Assembly (NCBI RefSeq): GCF_030517065.1
Contig: NZ_CP103950.1
Span: forward strand, 1,922,001-1,986,000
Direction of reading: 5' to 3'
Length of the DNA stretch: 64,000 nt
Source of the DNA: Riemerella columbina
Lineage (GTDB): Bacteria > Bacteroidota > Bacteroidia > Flavobacteriales > Weeksellaceae
The position numbers and the translations under genes are program-made. Each line of letters starts with the position of its first letter. The first letter of the stretch is position 1. Below the pieces are notes generated by a model that worked only from the letters and a program-made list of their open reading frames with translations, was not told the origin of the DNA and made no database searches. Of the stretch, positions 37,669 through 46,270 are shown piece after piece.

Positions 37669-38759
37669 CAGAACAAGTAGAAGCAGGCGCTTTAGGTGTA
37701 AAAATCCACGAAGACTGGGGAGCTACACCTGCCGTTATTGATGCCGCACTAAAAGTTGCCGACCAATACGATGTGCAAGTGGCTATCCACACCGATACAC
37801 TTAACGAAGCTGGTTTCTTAGAAGACACAATGAACGCCATTAACGGTAGAGTTATTCACACCTTCCACATCGAGGGTGCAGGAGGTGGACACGCACCAGA
37901 CATCATCAAAGCAGCTATGTATCCTAATGTATTGCCAGCCTCTACCAACCCTACAAAACCTTACACAGTAAACACCATTGATGAGCACTTAGATATGCTG
38001 ATGGTATGCCACCACTTAAGCAAAAATATCCCTGAAGATGTTGCCTTTGCAGACTCTCGGATTCGTCCAGAGACCATTGCTGCGGAGGATATTCTCCACG
38101 ATATGGGAGTGTTCAGTATTATGAGCTCAGACTCTCAGGCTATGGGGCGCGTAGGCGAGGTTATTACCAGAACTTGGCAAACCGCAAGCAAAATGCACGA
38201 CCAAAGAGGCGATTTAGCAGAAGACAAAGGACACGGCAATGATAACTTCCGTGTGAAACGCTATGTGGCAAAATACACCATTAACCCAGCTATTGCACAC
38301 GGTATCTCTAACTATGTGGGCTCCATTGCAGTGGGCAAAATAGCAGACCTCGTGATTTGGAAACCTGCCTTATTTGGAGTAAAACCAGAAATGACTGTTA
38401 AAGGCGGCTTTGTTATCGCAAGCAAAATGGGAGATGCTAACGCCTCTATCCCTACACCACAGCCTATTGTATACCGCAATATGTTTGGTGCTCACGGTAG
38501 AGCTAAATATGGCACTTGCGCTACCTTTGTTTCCAAAACTTCTCTGGATAACGGAAGCATCGCAGAATACGGATTGCAGAAATTGGTTCTTCCCGTAAGC
38601 AACTGCCGTGGTATCTCTAAAGCCAACTTGATCCACAATGATAAAACCCCAACAATTGAGGTTAACCCAGAAAATTATAAAGTAACCGTAGACGGAGAAT
38701 GGATTACCTGTGAACCAGCAGAAAAACTTCCATTGGCTCAATTGCATTACTTATTCTAA
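37130..38759 (+). pseudogene. ureC: urease alpha subunit, N-terminally deleted and frameshifted
   Basis: The catalytic subunit's coding sequence in two frames. The first ends at TAG 37666 after [10 protein letters not shown]. Adding one C at 37664-37665 restores [19 protein letters not shown] and continuity to the stop at 38759. Nickel-site residues remain: [12 protein letters not shown] (His pair), the carbamylated lysine in [24 protein letters not shown], and SSDSQAMGR (Asp). The protein ends in the usual [12 protein letters not shown]. The missing N-terminal segment plus the frameshift make it non-functional. The preserved residues imply recent inactivation. Confidence 0.9.
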
Positions 38760-38771
38760 ACCTTAAACAAG

Positions 38772-38801
38772 GATAAAGCTCGTCTTCGGGTGGGCTTTAT
38801 C
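38772..38801 (+). terminator. hairpin between ureC and the barrel gene
   Basis: GATAAAGC (38772-38779) and GCTTTATC (38794-38801) with a T-rich stretch after. It may be a partial terminator inside the cluster. Confidence 0.45.
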
Positions 38802-38831
38802 TTCTTCTTTATCATTAAAAAACAGAAAATA

Positions 38832-39527
38832 ATGTCAATTTTAAAACCAATCAAAATAGCCAGTCTTGCCTTATTTACCCTTTTAGGATGGCAGACGGCG
38901 AACGCACAACTCTTCGGACACCGTATAGGAGCAGATGAACCAGGCTCCAAAGGCAATATCTTAATCTACGGCGCTTTGGATTACTCTAAAACCAATACCC
39001 CAACGGGGAGCAGTTCTAACTTCAGCACTGATCCTGGCGCAGGCATTCCTATTGGAGTGGGATATTTCATCAATAATAACGACTTAATTGGGGTTAATTT
39101 TGCGTTTTCCCAAAATGCAGTGAATGGTACCACCACCAACCGTCAAAAAGAAGTCGGCCTTTGGTATAGCCCCTCTGTTATGTTAGGCAAATATTTTGGG
39201 CTAATCGCTCAGCTTGATGCACACTATGTATGGGGCGAACAAAATAATGAAAAATATAACGGCTACCGCTTGAGAGCCTACCCTATGTTAGCCTTATTTT
39301 TAGGCAACGGTTGGTCGGTTAAATTCAAATTTGGTGAGCTGTCCCTACTTTCCACTAAAAACAGCGCTGGTTGGACTACAGATACCGTGGCAGGACTTAG
39401 CGGCACCACCTTCGGCACAGGGATTTCCAAAACCTTTAACCTTAGAAGAAAACAGCTATGCTCATCAACCAAGCCATTGGCAATATCGCCGATACGCCCA
39501 TCGAGGGCAAAACCATTGATTATTTAG
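38832..39527 (+). pseudogene. outer-membrane beta-barrel protein of the urease cluster, stop probably lost
   Basis: Exported protein, signal peptide ending WQTANAQ, then about eight amphipathic strands (ILIYGALDYSK, VGLWYSPSVMLGKYFG, SVKFKFGELSLLS, TTFGTGISKTFNL). Barrel proteins usually end at such a terminal strand. One extra T at 39443/39444 would give FNL-stop and put the end 13 bases before ureE. Instead the frame runs on for about 27 non-barrel residues (RRKQLCSSTKP onward) overlapping ureE. I infer a one-base deletion that removed the stop. The barrel itself is intact and may still work. Its place inside the cluster suggests a role in urea or nickel entry, but no family is recognised. 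Confidence 0.6.
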
Positions 39528-39971
39528 ACTTACAATGGTTTGAAACCACCAAAAAAATACAGCGCAAACGGACGCGCAATGGCAAAGACATCGCTATCAA
39601 ATTCTTACGAGAGGGGCAGCGCCTCCACGAGGGCGATATTCTCTACACCGATGAGCAGTCAGTCCGCTATTGTCGTTAATATTTTGGAAACAGAAGCCAT
39701 TGTCCTCACCCCACAATCTATGCTGGAAATGGGCACGGTTTGCTACGAAATCGAGAATAAGCATATGCCGCTTTTCATTCAAGATAACCGCGTGCTGATG
39801 CCCTTTGAGCACCCTATGTTCCGATGGTTAGAAACCAGTAGCTACCAACCTCAAAAGGAAACGCTAAAGCTGCTCAACCTCCTCAAATCTAATGTGGAAC
39901 CGCATGCACACGGTGGCAGTGGCACTTCGTTATTTACCAAAATACTCAATTTAGCTTCATCTAAAGAATAA
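39458..39971 (+). pseudogene. ureE: urease accessory protein UreE, frameshifted
   Basis: UreE is the nickel-carrying chaperone. The first 69 residues (MLINQAIGNIADTPIEGK to LYTDEQS) are followed by a shift. The rest (AIVVNILETEAIVLTPQSML, ENKHMPLFIQDNRVLMPFEH, NVEPHAHGGSG) is in another frame. The cause is a tandem duplication of CAGT, 39656-39659 repeated at 39660-39663; removing one copy restores a UreE of about 169 residues. The nickel-binding HAHG near the end survives. ureF starts five bases after the stop. Confidence 0.88.
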
Positions 39972-39976
39972 CCTCT

Positions 39977-40667
39977 ATGCAAACTTCATTTTTAGGTAAC
40001 CTCTTGCACTTGGCAGACCCTACCCTCCCCATTGGTGGCTATACCCACTCGAACGGATTGGAAACCTATGTGCAGAAAAAAATCGTGAAAGATGTAGCCT
40101 CTGCAGAGACCTTCGTGCGCAATATGCTTCAGTTTAATATGAAGTATAATGATGGTGCCTTTGTCCGCTTAGCCTACGAAGCCGCCGAGAGAAAAGACCT
40201 CAGTGCCCTCTTAGCCTTAGATGAGGAATGCACCGCACTAAAATGCCCTCGCGAAATCCGAGAAGCCAGCCAAAAACTGGGGCTTAGAGTGGTTAAGATT
40301 TTCCAAAGACATCGGGATTTTGATTTCCTCCGAGACTATGAACAATGCATCAAGGATAAAACTGCAGAAACCCATTACTGTATCGTCTTTGGGCTATTTG
40401 CTCAACTGATGCAGATTCCGCTCCACGAGGCGATATTTGCCTTCTACTACACCTCTGCCGTGGGTATTGATCACTAATGCCGTTAAGCTGGTGCCACTGG
40501 GGCAGTTAGATGGTCAGGATATGCTCTTCCGCTTGCAGCCAGTTATGGAAACCGTAGCCCAAGAAACCCTCGCCTTAGACCGAGAGCTTGTAGGTTTATG
40601 CAATCCTGCATTTGACATCCGCTGTATGCAGCACGAAAGGCTATATTCAAGATTGTATATGTCTTAA
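39977..40667 (+). pseudogene. ureF: urease accessory protein UreF, frameshifted
   Basis: UreF guides nickel insertion with UreD and UreG. The first frame (LLHLADPTLPIGGYTHSNG, FVRNMLQFNMKYNDGAF) ends at TAA 40475. Deleting one T at 40467-40468 turns GTATTGATC into GTATGATC and gives VGMITNAVKLVPLGQLDGQ, the conserved UreF C-terminal half, ending RLYSRLYMS at 40667. The repaired protein would be about 229 residues. A one-base insertion is the simplest cause. Confidence 0.9.
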
Positions 40668-40673
40668 AAAAAA

Positions 40674-40693
40674 TCATCACAAATCATCACAAA
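40674..40693 (+). repeat. two adjacent 10-base direct repeats before ureG
   Basis: TCATCACAAA occurs twice end to end at 40674-40683 and 40684-40693 in the ureF-ureG gap. A third copy is at 47187-47196 just past the AraC gene. It could be an activator site or chance in AT-rich DNA. Confidence 0.4.
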
Positions 40694-40735
40694 ACATCAA
40701 ACAAAATTACCATAACAATTTAATACTAAACCATA

Positions 40736-41355
40736 ATGAATACCGAAAGAAAATACATTAAAGTAGGGGTAGCAGATCCCGTAGGCTCAGGAAAAACAGC
40801 CCTTTTAGAACGCCTTAGCCACCATATGATGAAAGGCTATAACTTAGGCGTGATTACCAATGATATCTCACCAAAGAAGACGCCGAGTTTATGGCAAAAA
40901 ACAGCCTCCTTCCACAAGAGTGCATCATTGGGGTAGAAACTGGTGGCTGCCCGCGCACCGCTATCCAAGAAGATGCCAGTATGAATTTAGAAGCTGTAGA
41001 TGATCTGGTCAATCGTTTTCCAGACATTGAGCTTATCCTGATTGAAAGTGGAGGTGATAACCTTTCTGCCACCTTTAGCCCAGATTTAGCAGATGTTACC
41101 ATCTTTATTATTGATGTAGCAGAGGGCGAGAAAATCCCAAGAAAAGGCGGCCCTGGCATTACCAACAAAATTGACTTAGCACCGTATGTGGGAGCCAGCT
41201 TAGAGGTCATGGAGAACGATGCCCGAAGAATGCGCGGCGGAGAACCTTTTGTCTTCACCAACCTCAAAACCGATGAAGGCTTAGAATCCGTTATCGGCTG
41301 GATTAAAAAATATGCCCTTTTAGAAGATATAGAAGAACCTCAATTGGTAAGATAA
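40736..41355 (+). pseudogene. ureG: urease GTPase UreG, frameshifted and P-loop altered
   Basis: UreG is the GTPase of urease activation. The first frame (MNTERKYIKVGVADPVGSGK) fails at 40868-40869, where one A is missing. Restoring it turns [11 protein letters not shown] into [18 protein letters not shown]. The remainder ([56 protein letters not shown]) then follows to the stop. Independently, the Walker A reads DPVGSGKT instead of GPVGSGKT: Asp14 replaces the first invariant glycine. Two separate lesions in one gene support true decay. Confidence 0.9.
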
Positions 41356-41357
41356 TC

Positions 41358-41747
41358 ATGGATTGTCACTTAAATATTATTGCAGGGTATAAAAACCAAC
41401 AGTCTTACCTTAAAGACACTTTTGTTACCCTACCATTTAGAGTGGTGCCCACGGGGCAGCGCAAGAATGATGGCAAACTCTACGCTATGGTGATGAGCTC
41501 CTCGCCAGGGATCCTCAGTGGCGACCATTACCATCTGAAAATGACAGTAGAAGACCACCTCCCAGAATTGGCAGAACAGATTTATACGCTTTCCTCTCAT
41601 CAAGCAGATATGGAAGTGGACGTTTCTCTAATGCAGCAAGGAGGTTTGGTAGTTAGAGCTTTAGGGCAAGGCGACGAGGCGCTCTATCAATTCTTTTTAG
41701 AAATCCAAGAACTCCTCTGGGAGAACACACTAACCAAAACGGAATAA
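41358..41747 (+). pseudogene. ureD: urease accessory protein UreD, large internal deletion
   Basis: An open frame of 129 residues, about half the usual 260-280. The start (GYKNQQSYLKDTFVTLPFRV, SSSPGILSGDHYHLKMTVED) is the UreD N-terminus. The end (LAEQIYTLSSHQADMEVDVS, GLVVRALGQGDEALYQFFLE) is its C-terminus. Roughly 130-150 residues of the central beta-helix are missing at a junction near 41555-41565, without breaking frame. The product could be made but should not fold as UreD. It starts two bases after ureG. Confidence 0.85.
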
Positions 41748-41750
41748 ACT

Positions 41751-42449
41751 ATGGATACAACCTTATGGGCATTGGTCATTACCGCTGTCTCTATTAGCTT
41801 TATATATACAGCTTCTGGTCCAGACCATTATTTGCTCCTCATCGTGCTATCTCGCTCCAAACAGTGGAGCCAAAGCAAAACCATCTTTTGGGTGGTACTG
41901 TGTGGCTTTGGACACATCCTCAGCTCTGTTATTTTGGGGCTTATCGGTGTATTTTTAGGCTGGCAGCTGGATAAAATTTCGTGGTTCCAAGGCATACAAG
42001 GTCATTTTTCGGGTTGGGTGTTGCTCATCTTTGGCGTGGGCTATCTCCTCTATGCCATAGTGCAAGCCTATCGTAATAAACCACACAAGCATTTTGATGT
42101 TATGGGTGAAGATATCTATGTCTATGAGCACAACCACGGCGAAATGGTAATGCCACAGAACCGAGTGAAGGTGACGCCACTGGTGCTATTTGCCATCTTC
42201 GTGATGGGGCCCAGTGAACCACTAATTCCGCTGTTGTTTTACTCTGGCACCAAGCATTCTGTCACTGAAATTATTGTCCTCATCACAGCATTTACACTAA
42301 CCACCGTTCTCACAATACTTGTGATGGGGCTCTTGGGAAGGTACGGCTATACCTTGGTACAGTCCGACAAAATAGAACGGTATATGAATGTGATTAGCGG
42401 TGCTGTGGTCACCCTCTGCGGCATCGGGGTGCTCTTCTTAGATTGGTAG
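41751..42449 (+). CDS. NicO/UreH-like nickel transporter
   Basis: A 232-residue membrane protein with about six hydrophobic segments. The first helix ends TASGPDHYLLLIVLSRSK, a GPDH motif like the helix-1 metal motif of NicO/UreH nickel permeases. A charged loop with histidines (NKPHKHFDVMGEDIYVYEHN) splits the protein into two halves, and MGPSEPLIPLLFYSGTKHS follows. It starts three bases after ureD, the normal place for a nickel permease in a urease operon. No lesion is seen. Export versus import cannot be told from sequence. Confidence 0.72.
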   Translation: MDTTLWALVITAVSISFIYTASGPDHYLLLIVLSRSKQWSQSKTIFWVVLCGFGHILSSVILGLIGVFLGWQLDKISWFQGIQGHFSGWVLLIFGVGYLLYAIVQAYRNKPHKHFDVMGEDIYVYEHNHGEMVMPQNRVKVTPLVLFAIFVMGPSEPLIPLLFYSGTKHSVTEIIVLITAFTLTTVLTILVMGLLGRYGYTLVQSDKIERYMNVISGAVVTLCGIGVLFLDW

Positions 42450-42531
42450 GAATGGTAGAAAAAAGAATTTCTATCCTATTATAGATACCATATTCCTCAA
42501 AAAAAAGAAGCCATTAGGGTTTGATTGAATA

Positions 42532-42904
42532 CCGATAGGGTGTGTTTTAAAGCCTACAACCCTTAATTTAATACCCAATAGGATCTAATTTAATACCCAA
42601 TAGGGTCTAATTTAATACCAATAGGGTATGCTTTACAGCCTGCAACCCTTAATTTAATACCCAATAGGATCTAATTTAATACCCAATAGGGTCTAATTTA
42701 ATACCAATAGGGTATGCTTTACAGCCTGCAACCCTTAATTTAATACCCAATAGGGTCTAATTTAATACCGATAGGGTATGTTTTAAAGCCTGCAACCCTT
42801 AATTTAATACCCAATAGGGTCTAATTTAATGCCGACAGGGTGTGCTTTAAAGCCTGTAACCCTTAATTTAATACCGACAGGGTGTGTTTTAAAGCCCTCA
42901 ACGC
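42532..42904 (+). repeat. composite tandem repeat of 42-bp (A) and 22-bp (B) units
   Basis: Two unit types alternate without gaps in the order A B B A B B A B A B A A', where A' is truncated. Unit A (42 bp) reads CCGATAGGGTGTGTTTTAAA, then GCCTACAACCCTTAATTTAATA. Unit B is CCCAATAGGGTCTAATTTAA plus TA. A starts at 42532, 42618, 42704, 42768, 42832 and 42874. Both units end in the same AATTTAATA, and B forms a small ACCC-AATA-GGGT hairpin with its flanks. A degenerate B-like copy precedes at 42511-42531. All frames are closed here. It fills the gap between the nickel permease and urea transporter genes. Confidence 0.9.
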
Positions 42905-42960
42905 ATTGCGATAGAACCGATCAAATCAAATAATAACATAAAAAACATTGAAAAAACGAT

Positions 42961-43854
42961 ATGAAATCATTAGCAAAACAAGCTCCATTTGTAGATAAAA
43001 TCCTTAAAGGTATGAGGCAGATTATATTGCAAGAAAATAGCCTTACGGGGTTGTTATTTATCATCGGAATCTTCTTAGGCAGTTGGGAGATGGGGATTGC
43101 CGCCATCTTAGCCACTGCCTCGGGGACGCTGACCGCTCAGTTTTTAAAATACGATGAGGAAGAAATAAAGCAAGGACTCTATGGCTTTAGTGCCGCGCTG
43201 GTTGGTGTTGCCCTAACTTTCCTCTTTGAAGCCACGCCGCTCATTTGGGCACTGGTTATCATTGGTGGAGCTCTGGCTGCCGTGATCCAGCATTTCTTTT
43301 TTGTAAAGAAAATTCCTGTGTTTACCTTACCTTTTATCCTCATTACTTGGGGGCTGATGTTTGTCTTGCATAAATTTACCCATATCGCTCCTTCGCAAGC
43401 GCTATCTGCAGCACCCCCCATCACAGATTTAGACGATTTTGCGACCTCTACCAACGGTTTTGGCGAGGTGATTTTCCAAGGGGGCTTTATCTCTGGCGTA
43501 TTGTTTTTTATTGCGGTATTCATCAACAACCCTGCGGCAGCGCTATATGGCCTATTTGCCTCGCTATTGGGGGCATCCCTCTCCCATCATTATGGGGAAC
43601 CTTCGGAAACGGTACACTTAGGGTTTTTCAGCTTTAATGTGGTGCTTTCCGCCATTGTCTTTGCAGGGTGGAAAAAGATGGACGGACTGTGGGTGCTCGT
43701 TGCGGTGGTGAGTACTTGGGTGCTTAACATTGCTTTTGTAGAAACCCATATCTTAGATGATTTTGGTGGCGTGTTCACTTTCCCTTTTGTGGCAGGAACA
43801 TGGGTAACACTACTTTTGAAAAATCTAATCCCTACCAAAAAGCAAGAGTCTTAA
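42961..43854 (+). CDS. urea transporter
   Basis: A 297-residue urea-channel protein of the UT/Yut family with about ten membrane segments. Duplicated halves are visible: NSLTGLLFIIGIFLGSWEMG with GLYGFSAALVGVAL in the first, and FISGVLFFIAVFINNPAAAL with HLGFFSFNVVLSAIVFAG in the second. The (G)FNxxL-type segments fit the urea selectivity filter. It lets urea cross the inner membrane. The gene is intact although urease next to it is broken. It begins 56 bases after the tandem repeat. Confidence 0.88.
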   Translation: MKSLAKQAPFVDKILKGMRQIILQENSLTGLLFIIGIFLGSWEMGIAAILATASGTLTAQFLKYDEEEIKQGLYGFSAALVGVALTFLFEATPLIWALVIIGGALAAVIQHFFFVKKIPVFTLPFILITWGLMFVLHKFTHIAPSQALSAAPPITDLDDFATSTNGFGEVIFQGGFISGVLFFIAVFINNPAAALYGLFASLLGASLSHHYGEPSETVHLGFFSFNVVLSAIVFAGWKKMDGLWVLVAVVSTWVLNIAFVETHILDDFGGVFTFPFVAGTWVTLLLKNLIPTKKQES

Positions 43855-44169
43855 AACAATGAGCATCCAGTATACCAATGAACCAGAGGACTTTCATTGA
43901 TAAGAAAAAGCAATCCCCTATCTTTATATTATCATAAGCGATAAAACAAAAATAGGGGATCACAAAAAATGAAAAAACTACTCTTTACTATTGAGACACT
44001 TGCTCAACAAATGGTAATGCTAAAATACAAAAATAATTGAGAGCATAAAAAATATTTAGCATTTTTTAGGAGAGAAATTAAGACGAAACTTTACCATAGT
44101 GATAAAATACAGCCCTAAAAATGTAGCTTGCTATTAGAAACAACCGTACCTTTACAAAAAATAATATCT
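43855..44169 (+). other. 315-base gap with nested inverted repeats and very short frames
   Basis: No gene of normal size. ATCCCCTAT (43913-43921) and ATAGGGGAT (43952-43960) enclose an inner TTATC/GATAA pair. A 23-codon frame (43969-44040, MKKLLFTIETLAQQ) and a 13-codon one (43860-43901) look like relics or chance. AATGCTAAA (44016-44024) with TTTAGCATT (44055-44063) and a T run may terminate the urea transporter transcript. Confidence 0.5.
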
Positions 44170-46197
44170 ATGAATCAAAAACATTTTGCTATTGTAGCAT
44201 TAGCTACTTTATGTAGCGCCACTATGAGCGCACAAGAACAAAAAGACAGCCTTTCTGGCAAAGAAAAAACCATCGCGATTAAGGAAGTTCTGCTAAGGGG
44301 CAATGATTTTACGAAAACTATTGCTAAAATAGACCTCAACAAAATCCCTGTAAATACCTCCCAAGACCTCCTGCGCAAAGTTCCAGGGCTATTTATCGCC
44401 CAGCACGCAGGCGGCGGCAAGGCGGAGCAGCTCTTCCTAAGAGGTTTTGACTCTGACCACGGAACAGATGTTGCGGTCTATGCTGATGGTATGCCTGTGA
44501 ACATCGTGTCCCACGCGCACGGACAAGGCTATGCAGATTTGCATTTCCTCATCCCAGAAACCATCAACACCATTGATTTTGGCAAAGGGGCTTATTATGC
44601 CGATAGAGGGGACTTCAACACCTCTGGTTATGTGGATTTCCATACTTATACAGCCTTGCCTTATAGTATGGTCAAGTTGGAGACAGGCAGCTTCAACACC
44701 CAGCGCCTCTACACGCAGCTGAACCTCATCAAAGATGATTATAAAACAGAAAATGCCTATGTAGCCGCCTCCTACAACTACACGGATGGTCCTTTTGATG
44801 TAAAACAAAACTTCAACAGAATTAACTTTTTTGGTAAATACAACCGCTGGCTCAGCCCTACGCAATACCTCAACTTGCAGGTGAGCGCCTTTAGTTCCGC
44901 GTGGAACGCCTCTGGGCAAATCCCTACGCGCGCCGTGGAAGAGGGCATCATCAGCCGTTGGGGCAGCATAGACCCCACCGAAGGCGGCAGCACACACCGC
45001 ATCAATGCTTTGCTTCAATATAAACAAAACCTCGGCGAGGGCGAAAATTGGGAAAGCAGCCTCTGGTATAGCCGCTATGCCTTTAACCTCTTTTCTAATT
45101 TTACTTTCTATATGGAAAACCCAACTCAAGGTGATGAAATCCAACAGACCGATGGCAGACACATCTTCGGTGGCGAAAGTAAATGGACCAAAAACACAGA
45201 TCATATCACTTGGACAGCAGGAGCAGGCTTCCGCCATGATGTCATCAACACCCTACGCCTCAACCGAGTGCACCAGCGCAATGAACTCTTGGGCACCCTT
45301 TCTGATGTCTTCGGTAGAGAAACCAACATCCACGCCTATGCGGGGTTCACTTGGAGAAAAGATGGTTGGACCCTCAGCCCTGCCCTAAGAGCGGATCATT
45401 TTATTTTTAATCTTCAGGACCGCCTCCACCAAGGGCTCCCTATCTCCGAAGATGAAAGCAAAACCGCCATTAGCCCTAAACTGGATATTTCCTATGAACA
45501 AAGCCCTAATGCGCTATGGTTCTTAAAATCTGGAATGGGCTTCCATTCTAATGATATCCGTGTGGTTATTGCTCAAAAGGGGAAAAATATTCTGCCATAC
45601 AGCATCGGTGCTGATTTTGGGGTGCGCCTAAAACCTACTGAGAGTTTAATCATTACACCTACCATTTGGTACACCTACCTGCAGCAAGAGTTTGTCTATG
45701 TAGGAGATGAGGCGGTGGTAGAGCCTTCTGGCAGTACCCGAAGATTGGGCGCAGACTTAGGAATCCGCTATCAACCGAATAAACATCTTTATTTTAATGC
45801 TGATGTTAGCTATGCCCACGCCAGATTTATCCACGAGCCTCAAGGTGAAAATTATATTCCATTGGCACCTGTATGGGTAAGCACGGGCGGTATCGGTTGG
45901 GATTTCCTCAATGGTTTTACGGCAAATCTGCAATACCGTATGATGGGACAAAACCCAGCTGTAGAAGACAACAGCATCACCACAAAATCTTATTTTGTAA
46001 ACGATTTGCTCCTCTCCTACACGCGCCCAAGATGGGGTATTTCTGTACAAATCCAGAACCTCTTCAATGTAAAATGGAACGAAGCGCAGTTCGCTACGGA
46101 AACACAACTCCGCGGAGAGCCTCAACCGATTACAGACCTCACCTATACCCCAGGTACGCCTTTCTTTATTAAAACAGGGGTATTTGTTAAATTTTAA
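44170..46197 (+). CDS. TonB-dependent receptor of the urease cluster
   Basis: Outer-membrane receptor of 675 residues. The signal peptide ends MSAQEQK; the plug domain has LRKVPGLFIAQHAGGGKAEQ, LRGFDSDHGTDVAVYADGMP and NTIDFGKGAYYADRGDF; the barrel runs to the aromatic end FIKTGVFVKF. There is no carboxypeptidase-like N-terminal domain, unlike the receptor at 14.4 kb. Context (urea transporter, NicO permease, urease genes) suggests nickel or nickel-chelate uptake; this is inference. An upstream ATG at 44128 encodes non-signal sequence. A strong terminator follows. No lesion is seen. Confidence 0.85.
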   Translation: MNQKHFAIVALATLCSATMSAQEQKDSLSGKEKTIAIKEVLLRGNDFTKTIAKIDLNKIPVNTSQDLLRKVPGLFIAQHAGGGKAEQLFLRGFDSDHGTDVAVYADGMPVNIVSHAHGQGYADLHFLIPETINTIDFGKGAYYADRGDFNTSGYVDFHTYTALPYSMVKLETGSFNTQRLYTQLNLIKDDYKTENAYVAASYNYTDGPFDVKQNFNRINFFGKYNRWLSPTQYLNLQVSAFSSAWNASGQIPTRAVEEGIISRWGSIDPTEGGSTHRINALLQYKQNLGEGENWESSLWYSRYAFNLFSNFTFYMENPTQGDEIQQTDGRHIFGGESKWTKNTDHITWTAGAGFRHDVINTLRLNRVHQRNELLGTLSDVFGRETNIHAYAGFTWRKDGWTLSPALRADHFIFNLQDRLHQGLPISEDESKTAISPKLDISYEQSPNALWFLKSGMGFHSNDIRVVIAQKGKNILPYSIGADFGVRLKPTESLIITPTIWYTYLQQEFVYVGDEAVVEPSGSTRRLGADLGIRYQPNKHLYFNADVSYAHARFIHEPQGENYIPLAPVWVSTGGIGWDFLNGFTANLQYRMMGQNPAVEDNSITTKSYFVNDLLLSYTRPRWGISVQIQNLFNVKWNEAQFATETQLRGEPQPITDLTYTPGTPFFIKTGVFVKF

Positions 46198-46202
46198 ATC
46201 AT

Positions 46203-46257
46203 AAAAGGGTGTTCTCTGCAAGCCATATCTTGACCTCAAGAGAACGCCCTTTTCCTT
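46203..46257 (+). terminator. terminator after the cluster's TonB receptor
   Basis: A 15-base stem AAAAGGGTGTTCTCT (46203-46217) with AGAGAACGCCCTTTT (46239-46253), one G-T pair, 21-base loop, T-rich end. It separates the receptor from the regulator. Confidence 0.85.
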
Positions 46258-46270
46258 ATCACAATAACCG

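Noticed and set aside
42450-42960. CRISPR array
   Set aside because: The repeat units are contiguous with no unique spacers between them and no cas genes nearby.
43969-44040. 23-codon frame MKKLLFTIETLAQQ as a gene
   Set aside because: Very short, no similarity recognised, lies between inverted repeats; kept only as a remark in the gap entry.
44437-45237. Long 266-codon minus-strand frame inside the TonB receptor
   Set aside because: Antisense to a well-supported receptor; its cysteine- and valine-rich translation is typical of a shadow frame.
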